A stretch of 64,000 nucleotides of DNA from Siphonobacter sp. SORGH_AS_0500 (lineage in GTDB: Bacteria > Bacteroidota > Bacteroidia > Cytophagales > Spirosomataceae), in contig NZ_NHPP01000007.1 in the NCBI RefSeq assembly GCF_002838835.1, positions 248,001-312,000 of the forward strand. The letters run 5' to 3'. Positions 63,738 through 64,000 of the stretch are shown here, one piece after another. Position numbers and translations under genes: made by a program. Under the pieces are notes generated by a model. That model saw nothing but the letters and a program-made list of their open reading frames with translations, made no database searches and was not told the DNA's origin. The number at the start of each line of letters is the position of its first letter. The stretch's first letter is position 1.

Positions 63738-64000
63738 TTAGAATCCAGCTTTTAAACCGACCGTAAATGTACGGGTGTTACCAACAGTGTTACGATCAAC
63801 CCCCTGACTTGAGTTGCTCAGGCCATTAGAAGATACTTCTGGGTCTGGGCCGGGGTACTTAGTTAATACAGCTAAGTTTTGTCCGCTTACATAAACCCGA
63901 AGATTACTCATTTTAACCTTTGTCAAAAGAGAACTAGGCAGAGTATAGCCGAAAGTAACGTTGCGTAGTTTCAGGAAATCTCCTCTGAATACATTGATGT
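63738..64000 (-). CDS. SusC/RagA-family transporter, C-terminal end only
   Basis: The frame is open to base 64000 and includes VFRGDFLKLRNVTFGYTLPSSLLTKVKMSNLRVYVSGQNLAVLTKYPGPDPEVSS and the typical barrel end TRTFTVGLKAGF. The start codon lies beyond the window. 19 bp upstream of the SusD gene in the same operon. The visible part matches the SusC C-terminal barrel; the substrate is unknown. Confidence 0.9.
   Translation of the reverse strand, partial: INVFRGDFLKLRNVTFGYTLPSSLLTKVKMSNLRVYVSGQNLAVLTKYPGPDPEVSSNGLSNSSQGVDRNTVGNTRTFTVGLKAGF

Overview
The window is chromosomal DNA of a Bacteroidota bacterium, most likely of the order Cytophagales (Siphonobacter/Spirosoma-like). This is an inference from paired SusC/SusD genes, a type IX secretion C-terminal domain, bacillithiol synthesis (bshC), a Bacteroidota-style Tgt without the usual zinc cysteines, and TAnnTTTG-type promoter sequence. 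It falls into two parts that meet at a tRNA-Asn gene (36760-36833, minus strand).

Left of the tRNA (1-36.7 kb) is accessory DNA with the look of an integrated conjugative or mobilizable element. It starts inside an ArdC-type antirestriction gene, followed by a solitary CAP12/Pycsar-type TIR gene. A plus-strand run at 2.3-16.6 kb encodes secreted proteins: a beta-helix protein, a 2049-residue CARDB-repeat protein, a 1575-residue RHS/YD-repeat polymorphic toxin, its probable immunity protein, and a T9SS-sorted protein whose signal peptide is broken by a 1-base shift at a T8 tract. Then come conjugation genes (a small protein, MobF relaxase, a palindromic oriT candidate, a small conserved gene, a membrane protein, a TraG/TraD coupling protein), a TPR histidine kinase with a LytTR regulator, small element genes, and a defence cluster. 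The cluster holds an AbiE-type toxin-antitoxin pair and a type II-short CBASS operon (90-aa unknown, CapV patatin phospholipase, CD-NTase, E2-like protein). CBASS is divergent from a CapH-like repressor and CapP-like ImmA peptidase, with inverted-repeat operators between them. A membrane GGDEF protein and a decayed hsdR gene lie between CBASS and the tRNA.

Right of the tRNA (36.8-64 kb) is ordinary core genome: PH-domain protein, rsmG, glycosyltransferase, tgt, an OmpA-family protein, serS, lysC, ribH, a TPR protein, a small lipoprotein, speA-type decarboxylase, mpl, rimO, bshC, a lipase, a cystathionine gamma-synthase-like gene, and two SusC/SusD loci, the second cut by the window end. Many transcription units end in clear hairpin terminators. 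Extragenic palindromic repeats lie near 50.0, 52.1 and 54.0 kb.

A technical point affects interpretation. At least six reading-frame breaks (T9SS protein, abiEii, lysC twice, speA, susD) are each repaired by adding exactly one base, usually in a short homopolymer. That points to systematic one-base deletions in the assembly, although the T8 break could also be phase variation. The most interesting biology is the regulated CBASS with its unknown first gene, the neighbouring GGDEF protein, and the RHS toxin/immunity module set between two genes that look like halves of one surface-protein family.
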